From NCBI GenBank assembly GCA_043101615.1, contig JBICID010000043.1, positions 5,015 through 69,014 of the forward strand: a DNA stretch of 64,000 nt, written 5' to 3'. The position numbers and the translations under genes are program-made. Under the pieces are notes generated by a model, which was given only the letters and a program-made list of their open reading frames with translations, did no database searches and had not been told where the DNA came from. This document shows positions 55,969 to 63,796 of the stretch, piece after piece. Within the stretch, counting starts at the first letter, position 1. Each line of letters starts with the position of its first letter. The DNA comes from JBLHKT01 sp043101615. Lineage in GTDB: Bacteria > Planctomycetota > Phycisphaerae > Phycisphaerales > UBA1924.

Positions 55969-57429
55969 TCACTGTTCCCCGTGAACGATCCACTCCGCGG
56001 CTGCGTCCAGGGCGTCGTCACGCCCCTCCAGCAGCGATTCACGCGTCCAGGGGGCGTCCACGTCGGGCGTCACGCCCGCCTGTTCCATGGTGAACCCGCC
56101 CGGCGTCTCGAATCCCGCCATCGCGTGCAGCAGCACGTCACCGGACGGGAGCGTGCTCATCATCGCGGGCAGCGCCATCCCGGGCGTGGCCGACCCGAAC
56201 AGGCGGGCACGCCCGAGCTCGCGGATGCCCGCGGCGAAGATCTCGGAGGTCGAGGCCGAGCCCCCGTCGATCAGCACCGCCACGGGCCCGTCGTAGGGCT
56301 CGAGGTCCTCGCCGGTCATGGAGACCATCACGGGCTGCATGTTGAAGTGCATCTCCTGATCGCGCATCCGCATGGTGCCCAGGCTGGCCCGCTCGTCCAC
56401 GAGGTAGCGACCGATCATCATCGAGATCGCCCCGATGCCCCCGATGTTGCCCCGCAGGTCGATGATCAGGCCGTCGGCGTCTTGGAACTCGACCATCGCG
56501 CCGTCGAACTGACGCGGGATCGTCTGCAGCCACACGTCGAACGAGATGTACCCGATACGCGTGCCCTCAGGCAGCCCCAGGGGCCCCGGATCGAGCCAGC
56601 GGTGCTCGAAGTTCGGGCTCATCGGCGGCAGCCCGCCGAACGCGACCGGCGACTCCGACAGCGGCTCGCGAACGATCTCCAGCGCGGTCTCCTCGCCCTC
56701 CCCGTCGCGGAACACCAGGCGGGTCGACGAGCCGTCGGCCCCCATCAGCATCGCGTCCACGATCTGCGCGACGTACATCGCCCCGGTGCGCCGCCCCAGC
56801 GCCCCAACCTGCTCCACGATGATCGGAGCCAGCGCGTCGTTGCCCACCGCCAGCAGCTCCCAGCCCGGGCGCACGCCCTTGGACGCGGCGTCGGAGCCCG
56901 GCCTCACCCCGACCACCACGGCGTTGTCCCCCACCAGCCGGATCTCGAAGCCGGGGCGGGCCGACCCGGCCTCCCCCTCGGTCTCCGCAAGCTTCAGCTC
57001 GAGCGTGGGCAGGCTCGGCTCCAGTGTCTCGACGAACCCGGGCTCGTCCCCGTCCTCGCCCGAGTCGAAGGGGACCACCCCGCCGCCGGACTTCGGGATC
57101 ACCGAGAAGTGCGACTGCCCGAGGCGGCTGAGCATCTCCAGGATGATGCCGCGGACCTCGGCCTGGGTCGCGTCGATCGCGTGCGGTCGCAGCTCGTCTC
57201 GCACGCTGTCCCAGTCCACGCCGTTGAAGGTCGGATCGAAGTGCGTGTCGCGGACGAGCCGCCAGGCCTCGTCGAAGTCCCGCAGGGGGACCGACTCGGG
57301 CTGCGACGACCGTTGCTCGAGCAGTTCATCGACGGCGGACCGGACGTCCACCGACTGGGCGGAGGCAAACGAGAACGCCCCGGCGCAGGCCAGGGCGATC
57401 CCCACGAGCGTGATCTTGAGTCGCATCAT
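55969..57429 (-). CDS. S41 family (C-terminal processing) peptidase
   Basis: 486 residues. Signal peptide ('LKITLVGIALACAGAFSFAS'), N-terminal helical domain with 'EAWRLVRDTHFDPTFNGVDW', a PDZ domain ('VVVGVRPGSDAASKGVRPGW'), and the protease domain 'GLIIDLRGNIGGIGAISMMI' with the nucleophile Ser in 'VLIDGGSASTSEIFAAGI'. A Lys general base is not obvious to me in the expected place, so the active site needs inspection. Located in the periplasm. TACAGT sits 6 nt before the first of two adjacent ATGs. Confidence 0.9.
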   Translation of the reverse strand: MMRLKITLVGIALACAGAFSFASAQSVDVRSAVDELLEQRSSQPESVPLRDFDEAWRLVRDTHFDPTFNGVDWDSVRDELRPHAIDATQAEVRGIILEMLSRLGQSHFSVIPKSGGGVVPFDSGEDGDEPGFVETLEPSLPTLELKLAETEGEAGSARPGFEIRLVGDNAVVVGVRPGSDAASKGVRPGWELLAVGNDALAPIIVEQVGALGRRTGAMYVAQIVDAMLMGADGSSTRLVFRDGEGEETALEIVREPLSESPVAFGGLPPMSPNFEHRWLDPGPLGLPEGTRIGYISFDVWLQTIPRQFDGAMVEFQDADGLIIDLRGNIGGIGAISMMIGRYLVDERASLGTMRMRDQEMHFNMQPVMVSMTGEDLEPYDGPVAVLIDGGSASTSEIFAAGIRELGRARLFGSATPGMALPAMMSTLPSGDVLLHAMAGFETPGGFTMEQAGVTPDVDAPWTRESLLEGRDDALDAAAEWIVHGEQ

Positions 57430-57435
57430 GCCCCA

Positions 57436-57441
57436 ACTGTA
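57436..57441 (-). promoter_or_regulatory. -10-like TACAGT, 6 nt before the S41 peptidase gene
   Basis: TACAGT on the minus strand ends 6 nt before the ATG at 57429. There is no Shine-Dalgarno. Confidence 0.45.
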
Positions 57442-57490
57442 CCGCCCCGACGCACGCGGGCTGCGGAACGGGCCCAACGGGGCGGGGGGC

Positions 57491-58075
57491 TCAGCCCATG
57501 ACGCCGCGACGGAACAGGTCGTTCACCCACGGGGCGCTGTGGGTCGAGAAGGACCCGATGGTCCGTTTCTGGGCGTTGATGTAGAGGATGGCGAGGGTCT
57601 GCAGGCCCACGGCCGCGAGCACGAAGGTCGCGGTCCCGATGTACTTGGTCATGCCCGCGGGCACCTCGAAGGGCAGGTTGCTCGCGGTGGCGGCGTGGGC
57701 CTTGCTCACCAGCGGGGCGACCCCGGGGCTGAACTGGTCCCAGGCCGCGTACCCGACAAAGGCGAATGCCACCAGCGCGTGGCTGACGACCAGGCCCTTC
57801 ACCGCCGCGGGGTTCATGCTCCGCAGCGACCCGGCCATCTTCATCTGGTGCACCGCCAGGGCCACCATCAGGCCCGCCAGGATCATCCCGGGCGTGTCCG
57901 ACTGGTTGAAGGCGAACAGGGCGATGATCGCCGCCCCGATGACCATCAGGCGCGAGTAGAACCCGACGAACCGGGCGGCCCGGCGGACCGGCTCGGCCTG
58001 GTCGCGGGCGGCGACAAGCTGCGTGATCATCTCGGTGGACAGCGGACCGGCGGTGTCGTTGGTGTGTGCGCTCAT
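57491..58075 (-). CDS. Hypothetical membrane protein
   Basis: 194 residues, four hydrophobic segments: 'LMVIGAAIIALFAF', 'GMILAGLMVALAVHQM', 'LVVSHALVAFAFVGYAAW' and 'FVLAAVGLQTLAILYI'. The N-terminus is soluble ('MSAHTNDTAGPLSTEMITQL'). No recognisable family. The C-terminal tail 'HSAPWVNDLFRRGVMG' would be cytoplasmic. It is upstream of the S41 protease gene on the same strand with a 61-base gap, and divergent from the formylglycine-generating enzyme gene. Confidence 0.8.
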   Translation of the reverse strand: MSAHTNDTAGPLSTEMITQLVAARDQAEPVRRAARFVGFYSRLMVIGAAIIALFAFNQSDTPGMILAGLMVALAVHQMKMAGSLRSMNPAAVKGLVVSHALVAFAFVGYAAWDQFSPGVAPLVSKAHAATASNLPFEVPAGMTKYIGTATFVLAAVGLQTLAILYINAQKRTIGSFSTHSAPWVNDLFRRGVMG

Positions 58076-58194
58076 GCCCCATAGATCGGCCCGCACCGTC
58101 GAGCCCAACGCCCGGACGCTGGGAACCGCGCCTCCGGGCGTGAAGCTGGACGGTCTCGGGCGGTCGCCCCCCGAATCCGAGTCCGAGAACCTGC

Positions 58195-58200
58195 TAGGCT
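58195..58200 (+). promoter_or_regulatory. -10-like TAGGCT, 6 nt before the formylglycine-generating enzyme gene
   Basis: TGCTAGGCT (extended -10 form) ends 6 nt before the ATG at 58207, with no Shine-Dalgarno. This would place the transcript start on the initiation codon. Confidence 0.55.
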
Positions 58201-58206
58201 CGTGCC

Positions 58207-59286
58207 ATGCCGATCGCCTCGCACGCCGTCACCGGGGTCCTGCTGCTGCTTCAGCCCGTCGCGGAGTCCGCCCCGAAGGACGCCCCGGAGGGCATGGTGC
58301 TGATCGAGGGGGGCGAGTTCGTGATGGGGACGCCCGCCGGGGGGTGGCCCGAGGAGGGCCCGGCCCATCGCGTCCGGGTGGGGGACTTCTGGATCGACCG
58401 GACGGAGGTCACCAACGCGTCCTTCGCCGCCTTCGTGGAGGCGACGGGGTACGTCACCGTCGCGGAGCGTGCCCTGGACTGGGAGGAGCTGAAGAAGCAG
58501 CTCCCGCCGGGCACCCCCAGGCCGGACGACGAGGTGCTGCAACCGGGGTCGCTGGTGTTCGTGTCGCCCGCGCGTCCGGATGACCCGACCGGCGGGCGCG
58601 GGGCGGGCCTGGAGTGGTGGCGATGGGTGGTGGGGGCCTGCTGGCGCCATCCCGAGGGCCCGGGCAGCACGATCGAGGGCAGGATGGATCACCCGGTGGT
58701 GCACGTGTCCTGGGAGGACGCCGCGTCGTACGCCGCCTGGGCGGGCAAGCGGCTGCCGACCGAGGCCGAGTGGGAGTACGCGGCCCGGGGGGGCCTGGAG
58801 AGCGCCCGCTACACCTGGGGCGACGAGTGGCCCGGCGCGGGCGAGCCCGCGCTGGCGAACACCTGGTGGGGCGACTTCCCGTACGAGCACAGCGACGCGG
58901 ACAACGCCGACGGCTACGCGGGGACCGCGCCGGTGGGCTCGTTCCCGCCCAACGCGTTCGGGCTGCACGACATGGCCGGCAACGTGTGGGAGTGGTGCGC
59001 CGACTGGTACCGGGCCGACGAGTACCAGCGCCGCGTGCGCGGGCTCGAGCTGCGGGGCATCGCGGTCGCGGACAACCCGCGCGGGCCCGATTCGGCGTGG
59101 GCGCCGGGGCGCGAGCGCGAGCCGCTGCGGGCCATGCGCGGGGGGTCGCACCTCTGCCACGTGAGCTACTGCGACCGCTACCGCCCCGGGGCCCGCCAGG
59201 GCGCCTCGGCCGACACGGGGCTGTCGCACGTCGGGTTCCGGTGCGTGCAGGACGCGCCGTCCGATGACGGCGAGGGGGACGGCTGA
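58207..59286 (+). CDS. Formylglycine-generating enzyme (SUMF1 family)
   Basis: 359 residues. An N-terminal hydrophobic segment (to about 20) may be an export signal. FGE-sulfatase domain: 'MVLIEGGEFVMGT', 'HRVRVGDFWIDRTEVTN', 'PVVHVSWEDAASYAAWAGKR', 'LPTEAEWEYAARGG' and 'FGLHDMAGNVWEWCADWY'. The catalytic copper-binding pair is present: Cys317 and Cys322 in 'GGSHLCHVSYCDRYR', with Ser314 and His318, as in true FGEs. It oxidises Cys to formylglycine in sulfatases. A sulfatase fragment lies 4.5 kb downstream. It has a 2-base gap to the SMP-30 gene. Confidence 0.95.
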   Translation: MPIASHAVTGVLLLLQPVAESAPKDAPEGMVLIEGGEFVMGTPAGGWPEEGPAHRVRVGDFWIDRTEVTNASFAAFVEATGYVTVAERALDWEELKKQLPPGTPRPDDEVLQPGSLVFVSPARPDDPTGGRGAGLEWWRWVVGACWRHPEGPGSTIEGRMDHPVVHVSWEDAASYAAWAGKRLPTEAEWEYAARGGLESARYTWGDEWPGAGEPALANTWWGDFPYEHSDADNADGYAGTAPVGSFPPNAFGLHDMAGNVWEWCADWYRADEYQRRVRGLELRGIAVADNPRGPDSAWAPGREREPLRAMRGGSHLCHVSYCDRYRPGARQGASADTGLSHVGFRCVQDAPSDDGEGDG

Positions 59287-59288
59287 GC

Positions 59289-60185
59289 ATGCCCGGACCC
59301 GAACTCGCGCTCGATGCACGCTGCGCCCTCGGAGAGGGGCCCGTCTGGCACGAGGGGGCCCTCTGGTTCGTGAACATCCCCGGCGGGGAGCTGCACCGGT
59401 TCGAGCCGGCCTCAGGGGCGCACGAGGTCCGGACGCTGCTCGACGGGTTCCTCTCCAGCGCGATCCCCTGCACCGACGGGCACTGGCTGGTCAGCGTGCA
59501 GGACGGCTTCGCGCTGTACGACTGGGCGAACGACCGCCTCGAGCCGATCCGGGGCCTCGACGACCCCGACCCGGGCAACCGATTCAACGACGCCAAGGCC
59601 GACCCCTCCGGGCGCGTCTGGGCCGGCACGATGAGCACGCGCGGCGTGCGCGACAACGCGGCCCTGTACCGCCTCGACCACGACCACACCCTGCGGGCGA
59701 TGGTCTCGCCCGTCACGCTCTCCAACGGGATGGCGTGGAGCGCCGACGCGTCCCGCATGTACTACATCGACACCCCGACCCGGCGCGTGGACGTGTTCGA
59801 CTTCGACGCCGAGGCGCCCGAGCCGCACACGCCCGTCCGCAACCGTCGCACGCTGATCGAGTTCGGCGCGCTCGAGGGCTCGCCCGACGGCATGACCATC
59901 GACCGGGACGACAACCTGTGGGTCGCCCTGTGGGGCGGCTCGCGCGTCGTGCACGTCAACGGACACACGGGCGAGCGCCTGGGCGACGTCGGGCTGCCCG
60001 CCTCGCAGGTCACCTCGTGCTGCTTCGGGGGATCGGACCTGGAGGTCCTGTTCATCACCACCGCCCGCGCCGGGCTCTCCGACGAGCGCCTCGCCGCCGA
60101 GCCGCACGCGGGGGGCGTGTTCCGGCTCGTGCCCGGCGTCGGGGGTCGCCCCGCGGACCTGTTCGGGCTGCGCGCAGACCGCTGA
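59289..60185 (+). CDS. SMP-30/gluconolactonase family protein
   Basis: 298 residues, six-bladed beta-propeller lactonase. Metal ligands align with human regucalcin: Glu16 in 'ALGEGPVWH', Asn100 in 'NRFNDAKADPSGRVWAGTM', Asn146 in 'TLSNGMAWS' and Asp200 in 'GSPDGMTID'. It probably hydrolyses a sugar lactone. It starts 2 bases after the FGE gene and precedes the symporter gene by 141 bases, suggesting a sugar or sugar-acid utilisation module. No signal peptide. Confidence 0.94.
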   Translation: MPGPELALDARCALGEGPVWHEGALWFVNIPGGELHRFEPASGAHEVRTLLDGFLSSAIPCTDGHWLVSVQDGFALYDWANDRLEPIRGLDDPDPGNRFNDAKADPSGRVWAGTMSTRGVRDNAALYRLDHDHTLRAMVSPVTLSNGMAWSADASRMYYIDTPTRRVDVFDFDAEAPEPHTPVRNRRTLIEFGALEGSPDGMTIDRDDNLWVALWGGSRVVHVNGHTGERLGDVGLPASQVTSCCFGGSDLEVLFITTARAGLSDERLAAEPHAGGVFRLVPGVGGRPADLFGLRADR

Positions 60186-60226
60186 GGCCCGCGAGCGGAC
60201 CGACTGCGGGGGAGCGGTGGAGGCTG

Positions 60227-60232
60227 TATGCT
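60227..60232 (+). promoter_or_regulatory. -10-like TATGCT upstream of the symporter gene
   Basis: TATGCT overlaps the upstream in-frame ATG at 60228, which argues that this ATG is promoter sequence rather than the start. A 14-base palindrome CGCCCGATCGGGCG follows at 60241-60254. Confidence 0.4.
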
Positions 60233-60326
60233 GCGGGTTTCGCCCGATCGGGCGGGATCAGCCGGCGCGTGCGCCCTCCCAACACCCTGCGCCCCTGCCC
60301 GAAGGAGGCCGCCCATCGATTTCGAG

Positions 60327-61931
60327 ATGATCTGGAAAGTCGTCGCCGTGGCGCTCTACGCGAGCGTGCTGCTGACCATCGGCGTGCTGGCCTCGCGGCG
60401 CATGCACGACATCCGCGACTACTTCGCCTCGGGCAAGCGCCTCGGGTTCTTCAACGTGGCGTTCAGCGCCCGGGCCACGGGCGAGTCGGCGTGGCTGCTG
60501 CTGGGGCTGACGGGGATGGGCTGGACGGTCGGGGTGCAGGCCTTCTGGGTGGTGCTGGGCGAGCTCCTGGGCGTGGGCGGGGCGTGGATCCTGATGAGCC
60601 GACGCTTCAAGCGCCTCTCGGACCGCTACGACGCGATCACGGTGCCGGACTACCTGGAGGCGCGCCTGCGCGACTCGGGGCACTGGCTCCGGCTCATCGC
60701 CGCGGGCTCGCTGGTGATCTTCGTGCCGATCTACGCCGGCTCGCAGGTGTTCGCGACCGGGACCGCCTTCCACGGCTTCCTGGAGTGGAACCACTACGTG
60801 GGCGCCGCGGTCGGCTTCGCGGTCGTGATGATCTACATCACCCAGGGCGGGTTCACCGCGGTCGTCTGGTCGGACGTGTTCCAGGGCTCGCTGATGGTGA
60901 TCGGGCTGGTGGCCCTGCCGATCGTCATCCTCATGCACGTCGGCGGGCTGGCCAACGTGACCGGGGCGCTCGAGGGGATCAACCCGGACCTGCTCGCCCT
61001 GCACGGCCCCGGCGAGGAGGGGCCCGGCACAGGGTCGTGGAACACCGGGGCCGTCGTCGCCCTGCTGGGCTTCGCGGCCATCGGCATCGGCTTCCTCGGC
61101 TCGCCGCAGGTCTTCGTGCGGTACATCTCGATGAAGAACGAGAAGCAGATCCTGCCCGGCACGGTCACGGCGCTCACCTGGACGCTGCTCGCCGACTCGG
61201 GCGCGGTGCTGGTCGGCCTGTTCGGGCGGGCGATCTACGACGGCGAGGCGATCCGCAACAACGCCGACAACATCCTGCCGACCGCGGCGCTCGAGCTGCT
61301 GCCCGCCTTCTTCGCGGGCATCTTCATCGCGATGGTGCTCAGCGCGATCATGTCCACCATCGACTCGCTGCTGGTGGTCGCCTCCAGCGCCGGCGTGCGC
61401 GACTACTGGCAGAAGACCCGCCACCCCGACATGCCCGACGCGACGCTCGTCACCCTCAGCCGCAAGGTGACGGTGGCGCTGGCGCTGCTCGCCTTCGCCA
61501 TCGGCATCGGGATCATGCTGTACGACAAGGAGAACGGCGTCTTCTGGATCATCATCTTCGGGTGGTCCGGCATCGCCGCGACGTTCTGCCCGACGATCAT
61601 CCTGAGCCTGTTCTGGGGCGGGCTCACGGCGCTGGGGGCCAAGTGCGCGATGGTCGCCGGCTTCCTGGGCGTGCCCTTCTTCAAGTTCGCCCTGCCGGCG
61701 CTCATGGGCCGGGTCGGCGGCGACGCGGAGTGGGTGGACGTCTGGCTCGGCTACCTCGAATCGCTCGACGTATTGCTGCCCAGCTTCATCGTCGGCTTCG
61801 CGGTCGCCATCACCGTGAGCCTGATCGACAGGCCCGGGCGCGAGAAGGTCCGCGGCGCGCTGGACGACCTGCGCGAGGCCGTCGAACAGGCACCCGACGA
61901 GAAGCTGCCCCCGCCCGACGACCTGGCCTGA
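60327..61931 (+). CDS. Sodium:solute symporter (SSS family)
   Basis: 534 residues, about 13 membrane helices. It begins directly with helix 1 ('MIWKVVAVALYASVLLTIGV'), then 'RDYFASGKRLGFFNVAFSAR', 'ATGESAWLLLGLTGMGW', 'LSDRYDAITVPDYLEARLR', and 'VLSAIMSTIDSLLVVASSAG', the sodium-binding region seen in PutP. The substrate may be proline, a sugar or a sugar acid; neighbours suggest the last two. The start is uncertain: AGGAGG at 60303-60308 is 18 nt from this ATG but 6 nt from an in-frame ATC at 60315, and an ATG at 60228 overlaps a likely -10. Confidence 0.9.
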   Translation: MIWKVVAVALYASVLLTIGVLASRRMHDIRDYFASGKRLGFFNVAFSARATGESAWLLLGLTGMGWTVGVQAFWVVLGELLGVGGAWILMSRRFKRLSDRYDAITVPDYLEARLRDSGHWLRLIAAGSLVIFVPIYAGSQVFATGTAFHGFLEWNHYVGAAVGFAVVMIYITQGGFTAVVWSDVFQGSLMVIGLVALPIVILMHVGGLANVTGALEGINPDLLALHGPGEEGPGTGSWNTGAVVALLGFAAIGIGFLGSPQVFVRYISMKNEKQILPGTVTALTWTLLADSGAVLVGLFGRAIYDGEAIRNNADNILPTAALELLPAFFAGIFIAMVLSAIMSTIDSLLVVASSAGVRDYWQKTRHPDMPDATLVTLSRKVTVALALLAFAIGIGIMLYDKENGVFWIIIFGWSGIAATFCPTIILSLFWGGLTALGAKCAMVAGFLGVPFFKFALPALMGRVGGDAEWVDVWLGYLESLDVLLPSFIVGFAVAITVSLIDRPGREKVRGALDDLREAVEQAPDEKLPPPDDLA

Positions 61932-61985
61932 GCATGAGAACGGCGATCGGATCCGGGAGCGGGAGCATCGCGAACGGGTTCGCCC

Positions 61986-63626
61986 TCACTCCTCGCCGAC
62001 CTCCACCGGCCCGTCCCAGCCGCGGTAGCCCGTCCCGATCCAGACCGGGTAGAACCGATCGGGCTTGCGCTGCACCTCGCCGACGGGAGTCACCGTCTCG
62101 AAGGCCTGCTCCCAGAAGGCTTGCGGCCACTGCACCAGCACGCCGGGGCGCCCCGCGAGCGCGGCATGGGTCTCCGGGTTCTCCAGGTCGGTGTGGGGCC
62201 ACAGGTCGTACTGCCGACCGGAGCGCCCGGTGCGGTACCGCGCCGCGCAGTAGGTCGTGGGCTGCCCGGGCAGGTAGAAGCTCAGCAGGGCGGTCCGTCC
62301 GTACGTCACGCCCATCGCGAACGCCGGGCGGCCCGTCTCGTTCTCGGCCCGACGCATCGCCTCGGCGGCCTCGTCCGCAATTGACCGGAAACCCATCAGC
62401 CGGTGCGCCGGCAGGCTCACGCCGAAGCGTTCCTTCAGGTGAAACCACGGCAGCACCACGAACACCGCAGGGATGGCCAGGGCGATCACGCCGGTGACGA
62501 TACCCCCGACCCGCAGCCCGCGGTCACGCTCGCGGACGCCCGTCGCGATGGCCCAGCCCGCGAGCGGGCAGGCGGTGAACCAGGCCGCGATGGGCCAGTT
62601 GCCCTCGACGCGCGTGAAGAAGCTCACCACGAGGTAAAAGGCCAGCAGCGGCGCTGAGATCCAGGCCGCGAACCGGACGGAACGCCAGGTCTCGTCTGTC
62701 ACGCCGGGCCCCTCGCCCGCGCGTCTCTTCCACAATTTGGCGAAGGCGATGATGGCGAGCACCCCGACCGAGCCGGACACGACGAGCTGGATCGGCAGAT
62801 ACTCCAGCGTCCACACCGGGCTCCAGCCCACGCCGGCCTCCTCGGGCACCTCACGCGGTGCGTCCCCGGTGAGCGAGAAGCCCAGGTGCTCGAGCAGGTG
62901 GGACGCCTGCACCCAGCCGTGCGTCGCGTTGTAGACCAGCGTCGGGACAAGCGAGGCGAGCAGAATCACGCCCGCGAGGGCCTTCCAGGGGGCCCGTTCC
63001 CGGCCCGGGGAGGGCTCGCCGGGCCCGGGCGACCGGTCGCGCCCGTTCCACCAGGCCCCGAGCGCAAGCCCCGGCAGCAGCAGCAGGATCGTCGGCTTGA
63101 ACTGCAGGCCGAGGCCGATCGCGAGCGCCAGCCACGCCCAGGCGCGCGGATCGCGCGCGACCAGCGCCCGGTGCCCGGCCCACGCCGCGACGCTCCAGCA
63201 GGCCAGGTACGGGGCGTCGATGGTGTTCAAGACGCCCAGCACGGCGAACGCGGGGACCGCGATCGCGCACAGCGTGGCCCACGCCGCGGTCGCGTGGTCC
63301 TTGAACATGTCCCGCGCCAGCAGCCCCGCGAACAGGGCGGTGAAGAAGCCCGCGACGACGCCGCCCACGCGCACGCCGAACTCGGTGTGACCGAAGACCT
63401 CGGTGCCCAGGCGGATCACCCACGCGATCCCGCCCGGCTTGGTGTAGTACCCGAGCGCCAGGTGGCGGGACCAGTCCCAGTACATCGCCTCGTCCTCGGA
63501 GAGCTCCAGCGGCGAGAACCACAGATAGACCAGCCGCCACAGCGTGAACGCCGCGGGGATGGCCAGCACCCACCACGGGCTGGCGAACATCGGTCTGGCT
63601 GTGGTGGGGGACCCCTCGGAGGACAT
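61986..63626 (-). CDS. Membrane glycosyltransferase, GT39/ArnT-like
   Basis: 546 residues, about 12 membrane helices. The first luminal loop has 'ELSEDEAMYWDWSRHLALGY', the acidic motif of the PMT/ArnT GT-C fold, followed by 'YYTKPGGIAWVIR'. The C-terminal periplasmic part (about 420-546) is soluble, ending 'YRGWDGPVEVGEE'. It uses polyprenyl-phosphate sugars by family analogy. The ATG at 63626 has TACACT 7 nt upstream; an in-frame ATG at 63653 is an alternative. It is convergent with the symporter gene. Confidence 0.9.
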   Translation of the reverse strand: MSSEGSPTTARPMFASPWWVLAIPAAFTLWRLVYLWFSPLELSEDEAMYWDWSRHLALGYYTKPGGIAWVIRLGTEVFGHTEFGVRVGGVVAGFFTALFAGLLARDMFKDHATAAWATLCAIAVPAFAVLGVLNTIDAPYLACWSVAAWAGHRALVARDPRAWAWLALAIGLGLQFKPTILLLLPGLALGAWWNGRDRSPGPGEPSPGRERAPWKALAGVILLASLVPTLVYNATHGWVQASHLLEHLGFSLTGDAPREVPEEAGVGWSPVWTLEYLPIQLVVSGSVGVLAIIAFAKLWKRRAGEGPGVTDETWRSVRFAAWISAPLLAFYLVVSFFTRVEGNWPIAAWFTACPLAGWAIATGVRERDRGLRVGGIVTGVIALAIPAVFVVLPWFHLKERFGVSLPAHRLMGFRSIADEAAEAMRRAENETGRPAFAMGVTYGRTALLSFYLPGQPTTYCAARYRTGRSGRQYDLWPHTDLENPETHAALAGRPGVLVQWPQAFWEQAFETVTPVGEVQRKPDRFYPVWIGTGYRGWDGPVEVGEE

Positions 63627-63633
63627 GGGGGTC

Positions 63634-63639
63634 AGTGTA
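63634..63639 (-). promoter_or_regulatory. -10-like TACACT, 7 nt before the GT39-like gene
   Basis: TACACT on the minus strand ends 7 nt before the ATG at 63626 and favours it over 63653. Confidence 0.45.
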
Positions 63640-63698
63640 GGGGGCAGTGGCACGCGGCCTGCAAGCAGAGGGCGCTACGGGTTATTCCAAGGCGGTGG

Positions 63699-63774
63699 GT
63701 GCCACGGGTTGACCACAGGACAACCCGTGCTCGCTAATGCCAACACACGGCTTGCAAGGCAAGCCGTGGCACCC
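63699..63774. repeat. Double-hairpin repeat element, copy 3
   Basis: GGTGCC (63699-63704) and GGCACC (63769-63774) enclose CACGGGTTG/CAACCCGTG (63704-63712 with 63722-63730) and CACGGCTTG/CAAGCCGTG (63747-63755 with 63761-63769), two perfect 9-bp stems. The stem sequences differ from copies 1 and 2 but the architecture and terminal hexamers are the same. It lies 23 bases past the sulfatase stop. Confidence 0.85.
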
Positions 63775-63796
63775 GAAGTCGCTCATCCGACACGGC

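Noticed and set aside
60228..60326. N-terminal extension of the symporter from the ATG at 60228
   Set aside because: The 33 extra residues are Ala/Pro/Arg-rich and unlike family N-termini, and the ATG overlaps a -10-like TATGCT, although a GGAGG upstream keeps it possible.
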